Shown here: one piece after another, positions 1 to 8,906 of the stretch
Layout of the letters: each line of letters opens with the position of its first letter
Position numbering within the stretch: the first letter of the stretch is position 1
Origin: Neglectibacter timonensis
GTDB lineage: Bacteria > Bacillota > Clostridia > Oscillospirales > Acutalibacteraceae
Direction of reading: 5' to 3'
DNA: 64,000 nt
Assembly: GCF_900048895.1 (NCBI RefSeq)
Contig: NZ_LT160637.1
Span: 1 to 64,000, forward strand
The notes under the pieces: generated by a model
Databases searched by the model: none
Told to the model about the DNA's origin: nothing
Seen by the model: the letters and a program-made list of their open reading frames with translations, nothing else
Position numbers and translations under genes: made by a program

Positions 1-47
1 GGCTTCTTTTCCACGCGAGTTGAAGTTATCTATATTCTCCTGCGCGC
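1..47 (-). repeat. S-layer gene leader repeat (gene lies left of window)
   Basis: These bases are the reverse complement of the conserved 5' leader found upstream of the three S-layer genes that start at 25482, 32136 and 60260. The match runs to the GCGCGC at about 42-47 and then stops abruptly; the flank beyond it is unrelated to the other three. The coding region would lie to the left of base 1 on the minus strand, so only the distal leader is visible. Confidence 0.85.
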
Positions 48-155
48 CTCGGCAGGTGCGCAGTGCTTTTGGGGTTACGTTTGTTCTTAAAAAATCATCC
101 TTTTCTCCACTTTTTTCATCATTTTTTCCATTCGTTCAGCACGGGGAGAAAAAGC

Positions 156-183
156 TTGCAATGCAGTAATTTTGGACTATAAT
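156..183 (+). promoter_or_regulatory. Sigma-A-type promoter for the antiporter
   Basis: TTGCAA (156-161) and a consensus TATAAT (178-183) are separated by 16 bp and lie about 50 bp before the GTG start at 233. The region between base 48 and this promoter holds nothing else I can recognise. Confidence 0.65.
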
Positions 184-232
184 ATACTGTGGTAAAATTT
201 TGAGAGTTTACGCTTGAAAGGGGTAACGTAAA

Positions 233-1594
233 GTGGAATCGTATCGATTTTTGTACGACATTGCGCTGATTTTGCTCAGCACAAAAATTTTTGGGCTGCT
301 TACCCGGAAGCTGCAGATGCCCCAGGTTGTGGGCGCGCTGATTGCCGGTATCATCTTCGGCCCGGCGCTGTTCAACATCCTGCATCTGCCTGGTTTTTTG
401 GAGCCCTTCTTCCTTAAGCCCACAGATTTTTTGAGCCATCTTTCTGAGATTGGCGTCATCGTCATCATGTTCAGCGCGGGTATGACCACAGACATCCATG
501 AACTGAAGAACGCCGGAAAATCCGGCTTCCTGGTGGCACTGATCGGTGTGCTGGTTCCCCTGGGGCTGGGCGCTCTGCTGGGTTTCCTGTTCTCTCCCGA
601 CGAGGCCGGACCCAATCTGATTCTGCAGCACATCTTCATCGGCACCATTCTCACCGCCACTTCCGTTTCCATCACGGTGGAAACCCTCAAAGAAATCGGC
701 AAGCTCAACTCCAAGGTGGGCAACACCATCCTGGCCGCCGCGCTGATCGACGATGTGATGGGCCTGGTCGTACTGACGATCGTCACAAGCCTGGCCGGCG
801 CAGATGTGAACATCTGGATGGTCCTTCTGAAAATCGTACTGTTCTTCGTCTTTGTGGCGGTGATGGCTTTTCTCGGCATCAAGGGCTTCACTTGGTATGA
901 AAACCGCTACAACAAGAACCTGCACCGATTCCCCCTGCTGGCCTTTGTGCTCTGCCTGGGCATGGCCTTTGTGGCGGAGCGAATCTTTGGGGTGGCCGAC
1001 ATTATCGGCGCCTTTTCCGCCGGCGTCATCATTGCAAACACACCCAAAGGAGCGTACATAGACTCAAAATTCCAACCTCTGTCCTATCTGCTGCTCACCC
1101 CGATTTTCTTTGCCAACATCGGACTCAAGGTAGCTATTCCGGAAATGTCCTGGCAGATCGTGGTATTCGCCATTCTGCTGGTGGTGGTAGCCATTGGTTC
1201 CAAGCTGATCGGCTGCGGCTTGGGCGCAAAAGCATGCGGGTTTAACTGGAAGGAAAGCGTCCAGGTGGGTCTGGGTATGGCCTGCCGGGGCGAGGTTGCT
1301 CTGATTGTAGCCAACAAGGGCGCCGCAATGGGCCTGATGCCGGACGCCTATTTTGGCCCTGTCATCATCATGGTGGTGTGCTGCGCCGTCTTTACGCCCA
1401 TCGCCCTGAAAATTGCGTTTCGGGTCAAGCCCAGTCTCCATGCCATTCCGGAAACTGAGCCCTCCAGCCCGCTGGTAGACCGCTATGAGCTGACGGCCAA
1501 GCTGGATGATATGATAGACGAGGATGCCCGGAAGCTCTTTTTTAAGGAAGAGCAGGAAACTCCCAAGACGGAAAGTACAAAGAATAAGAAATAA
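233..1594 (+). CDS. CPA2-family (Kef/NhaS-type) cation:proton antiporter
   Basis: The 453-residue protein is almost entirely hydrophobic, with about twelve predicted membrane helices. It opens with a helix followed by a conserved LxxPxVVGxLxAGxxxGP-like stretch (LQMPQVVGALIAGIIFGP, residues about 26-43), as in monovalent cation:proton antiporter-2 transporters. The buried Asp pair expected in ion-binding helices is seen as LIDDVMG (about residue 171). Such proteins exchange Na+ or K+ for H+ across the cytoplasmic membrane. The C-terminus is a short charged tail, so there is no TrkA-N/RCK regulatory domain, unlike KefB/C. The GTG start has GAAAGGGG 9 bp upstream. It is monocistronic, with its own promoter and terminator. 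Ion specificity cannot be read from the sequence. Confidence 0.85.
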   Translation: MESYRFLYDIALILLSTKIFGLLTRKLQMPQVVGALIAGIIFGPALFNILHLPGFLEPFFLKPTDFLSHLSEIGVIVIMFSAGMTTDIHELKNAGKSGFLVALIGVLVPLGLGALLGFLFSPDEAGPNLILQHIFIGTILTATSVSITVETLKEIGKLNSKVGNTILAAALIDDVMGLVVLTIVTSLAGADVNIWMVLLKIVLFFVFVAVMAFLGIKGFTWYENRYNKNLHRFPLLAFVLCLGMAFVAERIFGVADIIGAFSAGVIIANTPKGAYIDSKFQPLSYLLLTPIFFANIGLKVAIPEMSWQIVVFAILLVVVAIGSKLIGCGLGAKACGFNWKESVQVGLGMACRGEVALIVANKGAAMGLMPDAYFGPVIIMVVCCAVFTPIALKIAFRVKPSLHAIPETEPSSPLVDRYELTAKLDDMIDEDARKLFFKEEQETPKTESTKNKK

Positions 1595-1608
1595 TTTAAT
1601 TATCTATG

Positions 1609-1641
1609 GAATCCCCTCTGCTTGGCAGGGGGGATTCTTTT
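1609..1641 (+). terminator. Intrinsic terminator of the antiporter gene
   Basis: A 13-bp stem (GAATCCCC..., with one G-T pair) closes a TTG loop and is followed by a short T-run. The next 200 bp before spoVT hold only a small GCCGC-aaaa-GCGGC hairpin (about 1747-1760). Confidence 0.8.
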
Positions 1642-1842
1642 CTAGCAAATGATTCCTTGGGAGAAAAACGGTAAAAGAACACAACAAATGATGGAAAGAA
1701 AGGATAAAACAAAAAAAGCTGGCAAATAATAACCTCGCGATAACAAGCCGCAAAAGCGGCATGATTTACGGGAAAAAATTGTATGGAAAGGCTTTCAAGG
1801 CCATTCCAGCAAGGCCCGGAGAAGAAAGGATGGCCATTAGCT

Positions 1843-2382
1843 ATGAAAGCCACAGGAATTGTGCGCAGGATCGACGACCTCGGAAGAGTGGTGATTCCCA
1901 AGGAGATCCGCCGCACGCTGAAAATTCGGGAAGGCATGCCTATGGAAATTTTTACGGATGTTGCCGGCGAAGTGATTCTCAAGAAGTATTCGCCCGTAGG
2001 AGAGATGTCGCAGTTGGCGGCAGCCTATGCAGAGACTCTGGTTACACTGACCGGCCACGCCGCCGCGGTATGCGATACGGAGCAGATCATCGCGGTAGCA
2101 GGCCCTGCCAAAAAAGAGCTTCTGCACCGCCCGGTTTCCCCCCAGCTGGACGAGCTTGTCCAGTCCAAAAAAAGTTTTCTGACCACATCCGACAATACCG
2201 TGCTCATCGCCCAGGGTGTGCCGGCAGCGGCGCTGGCCGTGTATCCGGTCATCTCTGTGGGCGATGTTATGGGCGCGGTGCTTCTGCTTAAGGGAGAAAA
2301 GAGCCCAGCCCGTCTGAGTTCGGAGGCGGCAGAGAGCGTGAAAGCTGCGGCGATGTTCCTGTCTCGTCAGCTGGAAGCTTGA
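1843..2382 (+). CDS. spoVT: Stage V sporulation transcription regulator SpoVT
   Basis: At 179 residues this matches the usual SpoVT length. The N-terminus (MKATGIVRRIDDLGRVVIPK) is the swapped-hairpin AbrB DNA-binding fold, residues 1-50. It is followed by a GAF-like domain (about 55-179) that is typical of SpoVT and absent from AbrB. In Bacillus, SpoVT tunes sigma-G-dependent genes in the forespore. The start is ATG 1843, because the AbrB domain begins exactly there; the reading frame is open upstream but carries no family residues. The gene is monocistronic. The family call is secure, and it is good evidence that the organism sporulates. Confidence 0.93.
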   Translation: MKATGIVRRIDDLGRVVIPKEIRRTLKIREGMPMEIFTDVAGEVILKKYSPVGEMSQLAAAYAETLVTLTGHAAAVCDTEQIIAVAGPAKKELLHRPVSPQLDELVQSKKSFLTTSDNTVLIAQGVPAAALAVYPVISVGDVMGAVLLLKGEKSPARLSSEAAESVKAAAMFLSRQLEA

Positions 2383-2464
2383 CAGCCTGTGTCTGAGAAG
2401 CCCTGAAAAAGCTTTTTTATGGCCCGGAAGCCATAGGAAATGCGCCTGTACGCCGCCTTGGGGC

Positions 2465-2493
2465 TTGATTTTCGAAAACCCAGGTGCTATAAT
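2465..2493 (+). promoter_or_regulatory. Promoter of the rimP-nusA-infB operon
   Basis: TTGATT (2465-2470) and consensus TATAAT (2488-2493) are separated by exactly 17 bp. They lie about 135 bp upstream of rimP and ahead of the structured leader at 2521-2604. Confidence 0.75.
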
Positions 2494-2520
2494 AAGTACG
2501 GTAATAGAGTGGATGATGAA

Positions 2521-2604
2521 AGAGTGGGGCGACCCGCTCTTTTGTTTGCTTTCGGGGAGGTTCCATGGGGATGCCCCGGGAACCGGCGCCGACACGCCGG
2601 TTTT
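2521..2604 (+). promoter_or_regulatory. Structured 5' leader of rimP-nusA with attenuator-like hairpins
   Basis: Three stems are visible. H1: AGAGTGGG (2521-2528), loop GCGA, CCCGCTCT (2533-2540), followed by TTTTG, which looks like an intrinsic terminator. H2: GGTTCC (2559-2564) with GGAACC (2579-2584), enclosing GGGG/CCCC. H3: AACCGGCG (2581-2588), loop CCGACA, CGCCGGTT (2595-2602), followed by TTGT. H2 and H3 share bases 2581-2584, so their full stems cannot form together. That is the geometry of an antiterminator/terminator pair. Control of the operon by its own products (NusA binds RNA) is inference. A conserved RNA class in front of rimP has been described in some Firmicutes, but I cannot align it here. 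Confidence 0.55.
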
Positions 2605-2628
2605 GTACAGAAAAAAGGAGGGGTTTGA

Positions 2629-3123
2629 GTGAGTCCCGAGACGAAAAAAAAGGGCGGCGTGGCGGAACGCGTCCGCGAGATGGCAGAGCCTTTGGCCAGG
2701 GAGCTGGGACTTTCCATCTGGGATGTTCAGTTTTTGAAGGAGGGCGCGGATTGGTTTCTGCGCATTTTCATCGACAAAGAAGATGGCGTGGGGATCGACG
2801 ACTGTGTGGATATGACCCACGCCATCGACCCGGTCTTGGACCGGGAGGACCCCATCCCTCAGGAATATACCCTGGAGGTATCTTCTCCCGGCATCAATCG
2901 GAAGCTTGTAAAGCCGGAGCATTTCGCCGCTTTCCTTGGCGCACCGGTGCAGGTGAAATTGATTCGGCCCCTGGAGGATGGCAGCCGGCTGCTGCAGGGG
3001 GTTCTGCTTCGGGCAGAGGAAAACGGGGAATTTGAAGTGCAGCTGGACGAGGAAACCAGCTGTACCCTGCAAAAGAAGGAATGTTCGTCCGTCAATTTGC
3101 TGGAGGACGACTTTTCAGAATAA
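2629..3123 (+). CDS. rimP: Ribosome maturation factor RimP
   Basis: The 164-residue protein has the two RimP domains: an N-terminal alpha/beta domain containing the diagnostic YTLEVSSPGINRKL (about residues 82-95) and a C-terminal SH3-like barrel. RimP acts in 30S subunit maturation. The GTG start at 2629 is preceded by AAAAAAGGAGGGG. It is the first gene of the rimP-nusA-rnpM-L7Ae-infB-rbfA-nrnA operon, and its position directly before nusA confirms the identity. It follows the structured leader described at 2521-2604. Confidence 0.93.
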   Translation: MSPETKKKGGVAERVREMAEPLARELGLSIWDVQFLKEGADWFLRIFIDKEDGVGIDDCVDMTHAIDPVLDREDPIPQEYTLEVSSPGINRKLVKPEHFAAFLGAPVQVKLIRPLEDGSRLLQGVLLRAEENGEFEVQLDEETSCTLQKKECSSVNLLEDDFSE

Positions 3124-3262
3124 ATCCGCCGGAACACAAAATTCTCCCGGCGTCCCGGAGCCGGCATGGCCGGCTGCTGGGTGAGGGCTGGGCGGCAGGC
3201 GCAGTTTTACGGGAGAGAATCAGCCTTTGCAAAGAGAGTAAAAGAAGGAGCGAATCGGAAAA

Positions 3263-4345
3263 ATGGCTAGGAAGAAAGAACCGGAAAAGCAAGGCAACGA
3301 AGAACTGTTTATCGCCCTGAATCTTCTGGAAAAGGAAAAGGGAATCCCGGTGGAGTTCATGCTGGATAAGATCAAGAAAGCTATCTCCACGGCCTGTAAA
3401 AACAATTACGGCAATGAGGATGTGGACATTGAAATCAACGCGGAAACGGGTAAATTCGATGTCTACCTGAAAAAAGAGGTCAAGACCGAGGTGGAAAATC
3501 CCGAGCGGGAAATTCTGCTGGAAAAGGCCAGAGAGATCGACCCCTTGGCCTTGGAAGGAAGCCTTGTGGGCATTAAGCTGGACACCAAGCAGTTCGGCAG
3601 GGTGGCGGCGCAAACCGCACGGAACATTATCCGTCAGGGCATCCGCGACAGCGAGCGCGGCCAGATGATGCAGGAATTCCAGTCAAAGCACCAGGAACTG
3701 GTCAGCGGATTGGTAGAGCGGATCGACCCCAAAACCGGGGCCATCTCCCTTCGGATCGGCAAGGCCGAGGCCGTGCTTCCCAAAAACGAACAGATCGGCG
3801 GCGAGAATGTACGCGAGGGCGACTACATAAAGGTTTATGTAGTGGATGTCCGCGAGACGGAGAAAGGGCCGAAGGCCATCATTTCCCGTACCCACCCCGA
3901 CCTGGTCAAGCGCATGTTTGAAACCGAAGTACCGGAAATCTATGACGGTACCGTGGAAATTAAAGCAGTATCTCGGGAAGCAGGTTCCCGTACGAAGCTG
4001 GCAGTTGTCAGTCACAACCCGGATGTGGACGCGGTGGGCGCCTGCATCGGCGCCAGAGGAGCCAGAGTATCCGAAATTGTGGATGAACTGGGGGGCGAGA
4101 AGATCGATATTGTGGAATACAACGAAGACCCCAAGCTGTTCGTGGCGGCCTCCCTTTCCCCGGCCAACGTGGTCTCTGTGGAGCTTTCCGAAGACGGCTC
4201 CCGGGCATGCAAGGTGACTGTGCCCGACAATCAGCTTTCCCTGGCGATTGGCAACAAGGGCCAGAACGCCCGCCTTGCCGCCAAGCTGACCGGCTGGAAA
4301 ATCGACATCAAGCCCCAGAGCGGTTTCTACGGAGAAGAGGAATAA
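3263..4345 (+). CDS. nusA: Transcription termination/antitermination protein NusA
   Basis: The 360 residues are arranged as the N-terminal RNA-polymerase-binding domain (about 1-125), an S1 domain (about 146-205) and two KH domains (about 215-350, with QLSLAIGNKGQNARLAAKLT in KH2). This is the usual Firmicute form, lacking the acidic C-terminal repeats of proteobacterial NusA. It binds RNA polymerase and nascent RNA and modulates pausing and termination. The start ATG 3263 has AAGGAG about 12 bp upstream. The 139-bp gap from rimP contains a GCCGGC-atg-GCCGGC-like hairpin (near 3161-3175) but no clear terminator, so co-transcription is likely. Confidence 0.95.
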   Translation: MARKKEPEKQGNEELFIALNLLEKEKGIPVEFMLDKIKKAISTACKNNYGNEDVDIEINAETGKFDVYLKKEVKTEVENPEREILLEKAREIDPLALEGSLVGIKLDTKQFGRVAAQTARNIIRQGIRDSERGQMMQEFQSKHQELVSGLVERIDPKTGAISLRIGKAEAVLPKNEQIGGENVREGDYIKVYVVDVRETEKGPKAIISRTHPDLVKRMFETEVPEIYDGTVEIKAVSREAGSRTKLAVVSHNPDVDAVGACIGARGARVSEIVDELGGEKIDIVEYNEDPKLFVAASLSPANVVSVELSEDGSRACKVTVPDNQLSLAIGNKGQNARLAAKLTGWKIDIKPQSGFYGEEE

Positions 4346-4391
4346 GCAAAAAGCAGCGACAAATCTTAGTTTCCGGAGGTGTACAGAGCGG

Positions 4392-4694
4392 ATGCATCAA
4401 AAGAAGATACCCATGCGGATGTGTACCGGATGCGGCGAGATGAAGCCGAAAAAGGAGCTGGTCCGGGTGGTAAAGGCCCCTCAGAAGGAGGATGAAAGCG
4501 GCAGCCCGCTGCCGCCTGAAATTTCACTGGACCTGACGGGAAAGAAGCCCGGCAGAGGCGCGTATCTGTGCAGGAATCCGGAATGCCTCAGACTGGCACG
4601 CAAGGCCAGAAGGCTGGAGAGAGCCTTTTCCTGCAAGATCCCCGATGAGGTCTACGAGCGTATGGAAGGAGAGATTTCACAGGGTGGTAACTAA
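4392..4694 (+). CDS. rnpM: RnpM/YlxR (DUF448) RNA-binding protein
   Basis: A 100-residue basic protein. It starts with the family signature MRMCTGCGEMKPKKELVRVV (residues 8-27), where CxxC is followed by a basic RNA-binding surface. A second part ends in GRGAYLCRNPECLRLARK, also conserved in the family. YlxR/RnpM has been linked to RNase P modulation in Bacillus. It lies 46 bp after nusA and overlaps the next gene by 11 bp, the classic nusA-ylxR-ylxQ-infB arrangement. Confidence 0.92.
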   Translation: MHQKKIPMRMCTGCGEMKPKKELVRVVKAPQKEDESGSPLPPEISLDLTGKKPGRGAYLCRNPECLRLARKARRLERAFSCKIPDEVYERMEGEISQGGN

Positions 4695-5016
4695 ACTGCT
4701 CTCGATGCTTGGGCTCGCCAGAAGAGCCGGAAAGCTCGAAAGCGGCTTCGATGCGGCGGTCATCGCCGCCCGGGAGGGAAAAGCCGCACTGCTTTTGGCA
4801 GCGCGGGATATTTCGGAGAAGACGTTTCAGAATCTCCGCTATGAAGCGGAAAAGGCGGGAATCCCCGTTGTGAGGATACCGGCGGACATAGAGGAAACAA
4901 GCCGCGCCTGCGGCAGAAAAGCGGGTGTGCATGCTCTGACAGACAGGGGGTTCGCCAAAGCGGTGCTCTCGATGGTGGAAGACGGTAAGCGTGAGAAGGA
5001 GGAATGCGTTTTATGA
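4684..5016 (+). CDS. L7Ae-family RNA-binding protein (YlxQ-like)
   Basis: A 110-residue protein of the L7Ae/L30e/S12e fold ([18 protein letters not shown] near the N-terminus, typical of YlxQ). Members bind kink-turn RNA. I chose GTG 4684 because AAGGAGAG lies 10 bp upstream; this start overlaps the rnpM stop by 11 bp and gives the normal family length. The stop TGA (5014-5016) overlaps the infB ATG at 5013, indicating translational coupling. Confidence 0.85.
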   Translation: MVTKLLSMLGLARRAGKLESGFDAAVIAAREGKAALLLAARDISEKTFQNLRYEAEKAGIPVVRIPADIEETSRACGRKAGVHALTDRGFAKAVLSMVEDGKREKEECVL

Positions 5017-7421
5017 TGATAAAATACAGAGTTCGTGAAGTGGCGAAGGATTTGGATATTCCCAACAAGGATGTGCTTGATACCCTGTCCAAATATTTCC
5101 CGGAGCCCAAGAAATATATGACTGCTCTGGAGGAAAATGAGCTGGACGTGGTGTTCGAAACTTTTACCCAACAGCGGAGCGTGGACAATCTGGACGCCTA
5201 TTTTGCAGAACGCGGCGGTTCCGCCGTGCCGGCAGTACAGCCGGCCCCTGCCCCGGCCGCCGCGGCAAAGCCGGCGCAGCAGCAGAAAACCGCCCAGCCC
5301 CGCGGAGAGAAAAGGGGCAACGGCGCCGCTCAGAATCAGAACCGGCCGCAGCAGAGGCAGCAGGCTGCCCCCCAGCAGCAGAAGCCTGCACAGCCGCAGA
5401 ACGCGCCCCAGGGGAGCCAGCAGCCCGTGGTGGTCACCGAGGTGCGCGAGCCTGTCCGGCGCGTCATCGACACCCGGTCTTCCAACGTGAATATCGACCG
5501 GTACAATGAAAAATACGACCGTCTGGCCGACCAGAAGGTGAAGACGGACAATGTGGTGACTAAGCAGAAATTCACCAACCGCAATCAGCAGAGAAGAGGG
5601 AACCAGCGCCGCGGCAAGCGGGAAACCGAGGCTGAAAGGCTGAACCGTATCGCCCAGGAGCGCAAGGCCAAGCACATCACCATCGAGATTCCCGAAGAGA
5701 TCACTGTGGGAGATTTTGCCCTGCGCCTGAAGGTTTCCGCCCCCGAGGTCATCAAAAAGCTGATGGGTCTGGGCGTGTTCGCCTCCATCAACGACATGAT
5801 TGATTTTGACACCGCGGTGCTGATCGCCGACGAATTCCACGCAAAGGTGGAAAAGGAAGTGGTGGTCACCATCGAGGAACAGATTATCGACGACAGCGAG
5901 GACAACGAGGAAAACCTGGTGTCCCGTGCGCCTGTTGTGGTGGTTATGGGCCACGTCGATCATGGCAAGACCTCTGTTCTGGACGCCATCCGTCATTCCA
6001 ACGTCACGGAGGGAGAGGCCGGCGGCATCACCCAGCATATCGGCGCCTACCGCGTCAAGGTGGGAGACCGGGATGTGACCTTCCTGGATACTCCCGGACA
6101 CGCCGCGTTTACCACCATGCGCGCCAGAGGCGCCCAGGTGACGGATATCGCGGTGCTGGTGGTGGCTGCGGACGACGGCATCATGCCGCAGACCGTGGAG
6201 GCTATCAACCACGCAAAGGCCGCAGGCGTTTCCATCATTGTGGCCATCAACAAAATGGATAAGCCCAGCGCAGACCCTGACCGTGTGAAGCAGCAGCTTA
6301 CCGAATATTCCCTCGTTCCCGAGGAGTGGGGCGGCGACACGCCCTGTATTCCCGTTTCGGCAGTGACCAAGGCAGGTCTTGACGACCTACTGGAGATGAT
6401 TATCCTTACCGCAGACATGCTGGAGCTCAAGGCCAACCCCGACCGTGCGGCCAAGGGTACGGTGATCGAGGCCAGGCTGGACAGGGGCATGGGCCCCATC
6501 GCCACGGTGCTGGTGCAGAATGGAACCCTGCATTCCGGAGATACTATTGTAGCGGGCACAACCGTGGGCCGCGTGCGTTCCATGATGGACGACAAGGGAC
6601 GCCGTGTGCAGGAAGCAGGACCCTCCGTACCGGTGGAGATAACAGGCCTGGGCGACGTTCCCGTGGGCGGAGACATCTTCAACGTTGTCTCTGATGAACG
6701 CTTGGCCCGGGAGCTGGTGGAACAGCGCCTGAGCGAACAGAAAGAGCAGCAGTTTAACGCCCAGACAAAGGTGACTCTCGACAACCTCTTCGACCAGATG
6801 AAGGAAGGGGATATGAAGGAGCTGAAGATCATCGTCAAGGCTGACGTGCAGGGCTCCGTGGAGGCTGTGCGCCAATCTCTGGAAAAGCTTTCCAACGAAG
6901 AGGTCCGCGTCAACATTATTCACGGCGCCGTGGGCGCTGTCAGCGAAAGCGACGTCATGCTGGCAAACGCCTCCAACGCCATCATCGTGGGCTTCAATGT
7001 GCGTCCCGATCCTGTTGCGGAGGAGAATGCCAAGCGGGACGGCGTGGATATGCGCCTGTACCGGATCATCTACGACTGCATCGAGGAGATCGAATCCGCC
7101 ATGAAGGGAATGCTGGCGCCCAAGTACCGCGAGGTGGGCCTGGGCAAGGCGGAATGCCGCGAAACCTACAAGATCACCAACGTGGGTATGGTTATCGGCG
7201 GACACGTCACCAGCGGCAAAATTACAAGAAACGCGCAAATCCGTGTGGTGCGCGATGGTATTATCGTAGCCGACGACAAGATCGGGTCCCTGCGCCGCTT
7301 CAAGGATGATGTGAAGGAGGTTGCCGAAGGGTACGACTGCGGCATCACTCTGGAGAAGTTCTCCGATATCAAGCAGGGAGATATCCTGGAAGCCTACGAG
7401 ATGGAAGAGTACCGGGACTGA
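5013..7421 (+). CDS. infB: Translation initiation factor IF-2
   Basis: This 802-residue GTPase delivers initiator tRNA to the 30S subunit. An N-terminal IF2_N helix bundle (about 1-50) is followed by a long Gln/Pro/Ala-rich linker (about 70-150), a basic stretch and a second IF2_N domain (about 225-275). The G domain has GHVDHGKT (about residue 313), DTPGH (about 359) and NKMD (about 413), followed by the beta-barrel, C1 and C2 domains. The reading frame is open from ATG 5004, but that codon abuts the Shine-Dalgarno AAGGAGG. ATG 5013 has good spacing and overlaps the preceding stop, so I prefer it. Confidence 0.95.
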   Translation: MMIKYRVREVAKDLDIPNKDVLDTLSKYFPEPKKYMTALEENELDVVFETFTQQRSVDNLDAYFAERGGSAVPAVQPAPAPAAAAKPAQQQKTAQPRGEKRGNGAAQNQNRPQQRQQAAPQQQKPAQPQNAPQGSQQPVVVTEVREPVRRVIDTRSSNVNIDRYNEKYDRLADQKVKTDNVVTKQKFTNRNQQRRGNQRRGKRETEAERLNRIAQERKAKHITIEIPEEITVGDFALRLKVSAPEVIKKLMGLGVFASINDMIDFDTAVLIADEFHAKVEKEVVVTIEEQIIDDSEDNEENLVSRAPVVVVMGHVDHGKTSVLDAIRHSNVTEGEAGGITQHIGAYRVKVGDRDVTFLDTPGHAAFTTMRARGAQVTDIAVLVVAADDGIMPQTVEAINHAKAAGVSIIVAINKMDKPSADPDRVKQQLTEYSLVPEEWGGDTPCIPVSAVTKAGLDDLLEMIILTADMLELKANPDRAAKGTVIEARLDRGMGPIATVLVQNGTLHSGDTIVAGTTVGRVRSMMDDKGRRVQEAGPSVPVEITGLGDVPVGGDIFNVVSDERLARELVEQRLSEQKEQQFNAQTKVTLDNLFDQMKEGDMKELKIIVKADVQGSVEAVRQSLEKLSNEEVRVNIIHGAVGAVSESDVMLANASNAIIVGFNVRPDPVAEENAKRDGVDMRLYRIIYDCIEEIESAMKGMLAPKYREVGLGKAECRETYKITNVGMVIGGHVTSGKITRNAQIRVVRDGIIVADDKIGSLRRFKDDVKEVAEGYDCGITLEKFSDIKQGDILEAYEMEEYRD

Positions 7422-7449
7422 TAGGAGCTACAGAAAGGGGGATCTGCAA

Positions 7450-7854
7450 ATGGCTGGACATAAGCTGGGACGGATCACCGAGGACGTTAAGAGAGAGCTG
7501 ACCGCGATCCTGCGGGAGGTTAAGGACCCGCGGGTAAAGGACTGTTTCCTGAGCGTCGTGCGGGTGGAGGTGACCAACGACCTCTCCTACTGCACGGTCT
7601 ATGTGAGCACCATGGAGGGCATGGACCGCACAAAGGTAGCGGTGACGGGCCTGAAATCTGCAGCAGGCTATATCCGCCACGAATTGGGGAGAATGCTTTC
7701 GCTGCGCCATGTGCCGGAATTGATTTTTAAGGCGACGGATTCCATTGAATACGGCGCCAACATCTCCAGAATGCTTCAGGATCTGGAAAAGAAGGAGCCT
7801 GAAGCCGTTCCGGAGGAGGATTCTGAAGAAAACGGGGATGGAAGCCGATGCTGA
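7450..7854 (+). CDS. rbfA: 30S ribosome-binding factor RbfA
   Basis: The 134-residue single KH-like-domain protein starts MAGHKLGRITEDVKRELTAI. It contains the family's DPRVKD and the YVSTME...LKSAAGYIRHELG segments. It acts in late 16S rRNA 5'-end maturation. ATG 7450 has AAAGGGGG 8 bp upstream. It follows infB by 28 bp and overlaps nrnA by 7 bp. The C-terminal tail is acidic (EEDSEENGDG). Confidence 0.94.
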   Translation: MAGHKLGRITEDVKRELTAILREVKDPRVKDCFLSVVRVEVTNDLSYCTVYVSTMEGMDRTKVAVTGLKSAAGYIRHELGRMLSLRHVPELIFKATDSIEYGANISRMLQDLEKKEPEAVPEEDSEENGDGSRC

Positions 7855-8810
7855 ATTGTGCCGAAACCGCCGCAGTGCTCAGAAATTGGGATAACATTCT
7901 GGTGCTGAGCCACGCCTCTCCCGATGGAGATACCCTGGGCTCTGCCTGCGCCCTGATGCGCGGGCTGCTGGCCCTGGGCAAAAGGGCGCGGTTTGCCTGT
8001 GCAGATACGATTGCACCCAAGTATGGGTATCTCTTCGACGGCATGCCCCAAGAGGACTTTGCACCGGAGCATGTGATGACTGTGGACGTAGCGGATCTGT
8101 CGCTGCTGGGGGGCCTTCGGGAACAGTTTGAAGGCCGGATCGAGCTGGCGGTCGACCACCATGGCACTCATGTCCCCTTTGCGCCGCAGCGCTGGGTGGA
8201 ACCCCACAGCGCCGCCACCACGGAGCTGGTCTTCCTGCTGCTGCAGGAGCTGGGCGTCGGCCCGGACCGGGCGATTGCAGACTGTATCTATACGGGCCTT
8301 ACCACGGATACCGGCTGTTTCCGCTACCGCAGCGTCACGCCCCGCACGCACCGTATCGCCGCTGAAGTGATCGAATGGGGAGCCGATGCCGGGGAGATCA
8401 ACCGCGTCATGTTTGAGAGCAAATCCAAGGCGCAGGTGGAGGCGGAGCGGATCGTGCTGGACGGGATGGAATTTTTCTGCGGCGGGAAATGCGCCATGGT
8501 GCGCGTGCCCCGGTCCGTCTATGAGACAACCGGCGCCGCGGACAGCGATTTGGACGGCGTCGCAACCCTGCCCAGACAGATTGAAGGCGTTGTCATCGGT
8601 GTGACGCTGAAGGAAAAGGAAAACGGCGAGGTGAAAGCTTCCGTGCGCACCAATCTCCCGGCGGATTCCGCCCGGCTCTGCGCCAGGTTCGGCGGCGGCG
8701 GGCACAAAGGGGCAGCGGGCTGTTCCTTTCCGGGCATCACCATGGAGAAGGCCGCGGCACAGATGACCGCAGCCTGTGAAGACTACCTGCGGGAATTGAA
8801 CCTGTTGTAA
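7848..8810 (+). CDS. nrnA: DHH/DHHA1 phosphoesterase, NrnA-like (oligoribonuclease / pAp phosphatase)
   Basis: The 320-residue protein has the DHH metal-binding motifs SHASPDGDT (about 24-32), DVAD (about 76-79), VDHHGTH (about 100-106) and TTDTGCFRY, then the DHHA1 substrate domain ending in RFGGGGHKGAAG. NrnA removes nanoRNAs and dephosphorylates 3'-phosphoadenosine-5'-phosphate. ATG 7848 overlaps the rbfA stop, so the gene belongs to the infB operon, as in many Firmicutes. Confidence 0.9.
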   Translation: MLNCAETAAVLRNWDNILVLSHASPDGDTLGSACALMRGLLALGKRARFACADTIAPKYGYLFDGMPQEDFAPEHVMTVDVADLSLLGGLREQFEGRIELAVDHHGTHVPFAPQRWVEPHSAATTELVFLLLQELGVGPDRAIADCIYTGLTTDTGCFRYRSVTPRTHRIAAEVIEWGADAGEINRVMFESKSKAQVEAERIVLDGMEFFCGGKCAMVRVPRSVYETTGAADSDLDGVATLPRQIEGVVIGVTLKEKENGEVKASVRTNLPADSARLCARFGGGGHKGAAGCSFPGITMEKAAAQMTAACEDYLRELNLL

Positions 8811-8813
8811 TGG

Positions 8814-8843
8814 AACGCAGAGGGCGGAAACGCTCTCTGCGTT
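8814..8843 (+). terminator. Hairpin after nrnA, weak terminator or processing site
   Basis: A 13-bp stem (AACGCAGAGGGCG with one G-T pair) closes a GAAA tetraloop but is followed only by TCCGAA, not a T-run. It may attenuate or stabilise the upstream message rather than fully terminate it. Confidence 0.5.
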
Positions 8844-8906
8844 TCCGAATATCACTTCAAGCCAGATGGCCGGCTGTCTGAAAAAAAGAAAGGAATGGAT
8901 ACGGGT

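Noticed and set aside
1759-2291. Plus-strand open frames overlapping spoVT in another phase
   Set aside because: They are out-of-frame shadows of spoVT with Arg/Gly/Pro-rich composition typical of GC-rich alternative frames.
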